Assembly (NCBI GenBank): GCA_002155105.1
Contig: MUZD01000005.1
Span: forward strand, 1-64,000
Source of the DNA: Sedimentibacter sp. SX930
GTDB lineage: Bacteria; Bacillota; Bacilli; Lactobacillales; Aerococcaceae
Direction: 5' to 3'
Length of the DNA stretch: 64,000 bases
Below are positions 61,144 through 64,000 of the stretch, one piece after another (position 1 is the first letter of the stretch; every line of letters begins with the position of its first letter). The position numbers and the translations under genes are program-made. The notes under the pieces were generated by a model that worked only from the letters and a program-made list of their open reading frames with translations, was not told where the DNA came from and searched no databases.

Positions 61144-61487
61144 ATTGAAGATAGTAGAGGTAATTGCAACTGAGTGAAAACTATAATAATAATTACATTT
61201 AGATCGGGAATGGTTACTATTTTGAGAGATTAATTTCCACGGTACCTAAATCCGTTTGCGGATAAGTACACATCTAAATGCAGCTATGCTTTGAAAAAAT
61301 ATCCAGCACTTTAGTTCAATTTGGCAGATGGTGTATGAAGGCTGGATAGGCGGGAACGTTTGTACACCTATTCTAGAGCACATATTTATTTTGAGGAAAT
61401 TATACGTTTAAACGCCGAAAACATTACGATGACCGGGTTATGCTCAGAAAGTCCGCTATCCAGAATACGAACTTTATTCAGGAGAAA

Positions 61488-61503
61488 TGTTTCACGTGAA
61501 ACA
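61488..61503. promoter_or_regulatory. parS site upstream of gdpP
   Basis: TGTTTCACGTGAAACA is the exact consensus parS and a perfect palindrome, 115 bp before the gdpP start. Confidence 0.95.
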
Positions 61504-61618
61504 ATCAATTTGGCGTTGAGATGTCAACTAATCCCGTCAGAAAGGGCATTATAGCTATTATTATCTGAATATGTTAAAATGTACGAGTGCAAAATGTAGG
61601 TTCAGTAAAGGAGCTATC

Positions 61619-63637
61619 ATGAAAATAAAGGAAAAGTTAAAGAATCTTCCTCACTTCATAAAGGCTGACAAGATTAAGGTTCCTTTCCTGATTATCGTGT
61701 TCTTATTGCTGGTGATCGTTGTTTTGACGTTCATTGCAGATTGGAAAATCGGAATTGGAATTACGCTCTTATGCGTTGGAATTGTTGGGTTCATCAGTTA
61801 TTCTTCGGAGTATTTGATTGATGAGACAAATCAATACATATCTGACTTATCTTATCGAATCAAAAAAGGTGAACAAGAGGCTTTAATTAAAATGCCTATT
61901 GGGATACTTCTATATAATAAGCAAGAAGAAATCCAATGGATGAACCCATATTTAATAAAGTATTTTGGCAAGAAAGATACACTGGGCAGAAAGCTGAAAG
62001 TGGTTGATGAAGAATTATATCAGCTTTTTAAAGAATCGCAGGATTATGTGATACGCCGTGTGAAATGGGGAGATCATTATTTTGATATGATCATTCAAGA
62101 GGATATTGGCGTCATTTATTTGATGGATATAACAGAATATGCCAAAATTGAAGAGAAGTACAAAGACGAAAAATTTGTTTTTGGGAATATCATTGTCGAC
62201 AATTATGATGAGGCTGTTCAATCCATGAACGATCGTAAGCGATCGAATGTAAACAACTATCTGACGAATCAACTCACAAATTGGGCAAACATGAATAATG
62301 TCTTTCTGAAACGAGTAGATGATGACCGCTTTATAGCATTGACCAATATGCGTGCATTAAAGAAAATCGAAGAAAACAATTTTGATATCATAAATCAAAT
62401 AAGGGAAAGAACCTACAAGCAAAATTTTCCGTTGACATTGAGCATGGGTTTCTCATATGAGAAAACTTTTGAGCAAACCAATTTTAAAGAAGTCGCTAAA
62501 ATGGCGCAGTCGAATATTGATTTAGCCTTGGCAAGAGGTGGCGATCAGGTTGTTGTGCGGGCCGAAAATGAAGATGCCCGTTTCTATGGTGGTAAAACTA
62601 ACCCAATGGAAAAACGGACCCGTATCCGTGCGAGAATGATCAGCCAGGCTTTGGAAGAGCTTATTATCCATGCCGATAAAGTGATCATCATGGGTCATAG
62701 TTATCCGGATATGGACGTTATCGGTTCCTGTTTAGGAATCCGCCGCATTTCTCAGATGAACAATCGGGAAGCCTGGATAGTATTGGATCCGCAACAATTT
62801 TCCAATGATGTGAACCGGATCATGCAGGAGATAGACAAAGATCCTTTGATTGCGAAGCGAATCATTTCGCCTGAACAAGCAATGGCATTGGTGACGCCAC
62901 AGACGCTGATCGTGATGGTTGATGTCCATCGCCCATCCATGACTCCGGCACCTGGGCTGTTGAATCTGTCCAAAAAAATTGTTGTTTTGGATCATCACAG
63001 ACGCGGACAAGAATTTCCGAAAGATTCTGTTTTGGTTTATATGGAACCTTATGCGTCCTCCACATCGGAATTGATCGCTGAATTGTTCGAATATCAATCC
63101 AATGAGATGGATGCTATCAATAAGATAGAAGCAACTGCTATGTTGGCGGGGATTATCGTCGATACCCGCAACTTCAGTTTGAGAACCGGATCAAGGACTT
63201 TTGATGCTGCCAGTTATCTGCAATCTAATGGAGCCGATACCGTACTGATCCAGAAATCACTGAAAGAGGACTTGGATACTTATCTGTTGCGAAGCCATTT
63301 GTTGCAGACAATGGAATTTGTGAATGGTAACCTGGCGATCGTCCATGGGGAAGATGAAAAAATCTATGACACGGTCGTAGCTGCTCAAACAGCCGACACG
63401 ATGTTGTCGATGGAAGCGGTAGATGCTTCATTTGTCGTCACAAAACGCCAAGACGGCAGAGTCGGAATCAGCGCCAGAAGTCTGGGTCAATACAATGTGC
63501 AGACAGTCATGGAAAAATTAGGTGGCGGCGGACATTTATCCAATGCAGCCACTCAGATTGAGAATACGACAGTCCATGAAGTCGTTGAGAAACTGAAAGC
63601 AGTCATAAATCCAGAAAAAATCAAGGAAGGGGAATAA
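61619..63637 (+). CDS. gdpP: cyclic-di-AMP phosphodiesterase GdpP
   Basis: GdpP is a membrane-bound enzyme that hydrolyses c-di-AMP to pApA, affecting potassium and osmolyte control and beta-lactam tolerance. The 672-residue protein has two membrane helices (about 20-40 and 43-62), a degenerate PAS domain (about 80-175), a degenerate GGDEF domain (about 180-310), then DHH/DHHA1. Visible DHH parts are GHSYPDMD (359-366), VDVHRPS, LDHH (457-460) and GGGGHLSNAA. ATG at 61619 follows AAAGGAG. The open frame to 61571 is upstream of that site and rejected. Confidence 0.97.
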   Translation: MKIKEKLKNLPHFIKADKIKVPFLIIVFLLLVIVVLTFIADWKIGIGITLLCVGIVGFISYSSEYLIDETNQYISDLSYRIKKGEQEALIKMPIGILLYNKQEEIQWMNPYLIKYFGKKDTLGRKLKVVDEELYQLFKESQDYVIRRVKWGDHYFDMIIQEDIGVIYLMDITEYAKIEEKYKDEKFVFGNIIVDNYDEAVQSMNDRKRSNVNNYLTNQLTNWANMNNVFLKRVDDDRFIALTNMRALKKIEENNFDIINQIRERTYKQNFPLTLSMGFSYEKTFEQTNFKEVAKMAQSNIDLALARGGDQVVVRAENEDARFYGGKTNPMEKRTRIRARMISQALEELIIHADKVIIMGHSYPDMDVIGSCLGIRRISQMNNREAWIVLDPQQFSNDVNRIMQEIDKDPLIAKRIISPEQAMALVTPQTLIVMVDVHRPSMTPAPGLLNLSKKIVVLDHHRRGQEFPKDSVLVYMEPYASSTSELIAELFEYQSNEMDAINKIEATAMLAGIIVDTRNFSLRTGSRTFDAASYLQSNGADTVLIQKSLKEDLDTYLLRSHLLQTMEFVNGNLAIVHGEDEKIYDTVVAAQTADTMLSMEAVDASFVVTKRQDGRVGISARSLGQYNVQTVMEKLGGGGHLSNAATQIENTTVHEVVEKLKAVINPEKIKEGE

Positions 63638-63640
63638 TAA

Positions 63641-64000
63641 ATGAAAGTTGTTTTTTTAGAGGACGTTAAAGGTAAAGGTAAAAAAGGGGAAGTCAAAGAT
63701 GTTGCGGATGGCTACGCTAATTTCCTGATCAAAAACCGCAAGGCTGAAGAAGCGAATGCCGCCACTATTTCCGCATTGAAAGGCCAAAAGAAGGCTGAAG
63801 AGAAGAAGCAGGCAGAGGAGTTAGCAGCAGCCCAAGAATTAAAAGCACTGCTGGAGAATGATGAATCAATCATCAAATTGTCCGCAAAAATTGGCGAAGA
63901 TGGTCGATTGTTCGGTTCCATAACAACGAAACAGGTTGCTGAAGCGTTGCAAAAGCAACATAATGTTAAATTGGATAAACGAAAAATTGAATTAGAAAAT
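63641..64000 (+). CDS. rplI: 50S ribosomal protein L9, 3' end cut by the window
   Basis: The first 120 codons are present, starting [21 protein letters not shown] with the conserved GYANFLIKN and the long connecting helix rich in Ala/Glu/Lys. ATG lies 3 bp after the gdpP stop and follows AAGGAAGGGG, so it is coupled to gdpP, the usual arrangement. The replicative helicase gene dnaB/dnaC is expected next. Confidence 0.97.
   Translation, partial: MKVVFLEDVKGKGKKGEVKDVADGYANFLIKNRKAEEANAATISALKGQKKAEEKKQAEELAAAQELKALLENDESIIKLSAKIGEDGRLFGSITTKQVAEALQKQHNVKLDKRKIELEN

Larger units (their letters stand above)
58682..61618. other. long gene-free region between rpsR and gdpP
   Basis: About 2.9 kb with no gene that I can support on either strand. 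Reading frames are short, lack usable ribosome-binding sites and show no recognisable protein. The left third is of mixed composition. The right half becomes A/T-rich, and the plus strand is purine-rich from about 60.78 to 61.14 kb. It contains a 48-bp perfect palindrome with parS at its centre (59177-59224), a DnaA-box cluster (60262-60770) and three further parS-like sites (61052, 61128, 61488). No tRNA, rRNA, CRISPR or IS remnant was recognised. In most Firmicutes this spacer is only a few hundred bases. Confidence 0.75.

Noticed and set aside
61360-61554. Rightward 64-codon open frame before gdpP
   Set aside because: It crosses the consensus parS site, lacks a ribosome-binding site and shows no protein-like conservation.

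Overview
The window looks like the replication-origin region of a low-to-medium GC Firmicute of the order Lactobacillales. A Carnobacteriaceae-type genome such as Trichococcus or a close relative is my best guess, inferred from gene order, GC level and family content rather than from any marker I could search. The classic order rpmH-oriC-dnaA-dnaN-yaaA-recF-gyrB-gyrA-rpsF-ssb-rpsR-gdpP-rplI runs rightward from about 48 kb. rnpA-yidC-jag and almost all other genes run leftward. Transcription therefore diverges from an origin at 47.7-49.8 kb, and the window holds about 48 kb of the left replichore and 14 kb of the right.

From left to right the left replichore holds: the 5' end of a leftward 16S rRNA gene with tandem promoters; msrA; serS under a serine T-box; dacA with a VanS/VanR-like two-component system; guaB; a DUF1129 membrane protein; ychF, a DUF951 gene and parB-parA; rsmG; a HAD phosphatase; a lone rightward GIY-YIG gene; a TPP-riboswitch operon thiM-thiE-HAD-thiD; mnmG and mnmE; a small membrane protein; and a quinone-oxidoreductase-like enzyme. 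Next comes the whole de novo purine pathway from PRPP to IMP except purA and the first-step variants (purE-K-B, then purC-S-Q-L-F-M-N, purH, purD). It is followed by treR, a GerMN lipoprotein, a DUF438/hemerythrin/PAS protein, the trehalose genes treB-treC with two TreR-type operators and a cre-like site, an acryloyl-CoA-reductase-like gene, and jag-yidC-rnpA-rpmH.

The origin is bipartite. DnaA boxes lie upstream of dnaA, and more boxes lie between dnaA and dnaN together with a DnaA-trio unwinding element. The most unusual part of the window is the nearly 3-kb gene-free stretch between rpsR and gdpP (58.65-61.6 kb). It holds a second dense cluster of DnaA boxes, three parS or parS-like sites and a 48-bp perfect palindrome centred on a fourth parS, with a fifth parS just upstream of ssb. 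Since parA and parB are in the same window, the region looks like a chromosome-organisation or DnaA-titration locus next to oriC.

A second unusual signal is a dispersed, structured intergenic repeat. Three copies each abut the stop codon of ychF, mnmE or purH. They share outer sequence, but their central stems differ in sequence and keep perfect pairing, which is strong covariation.
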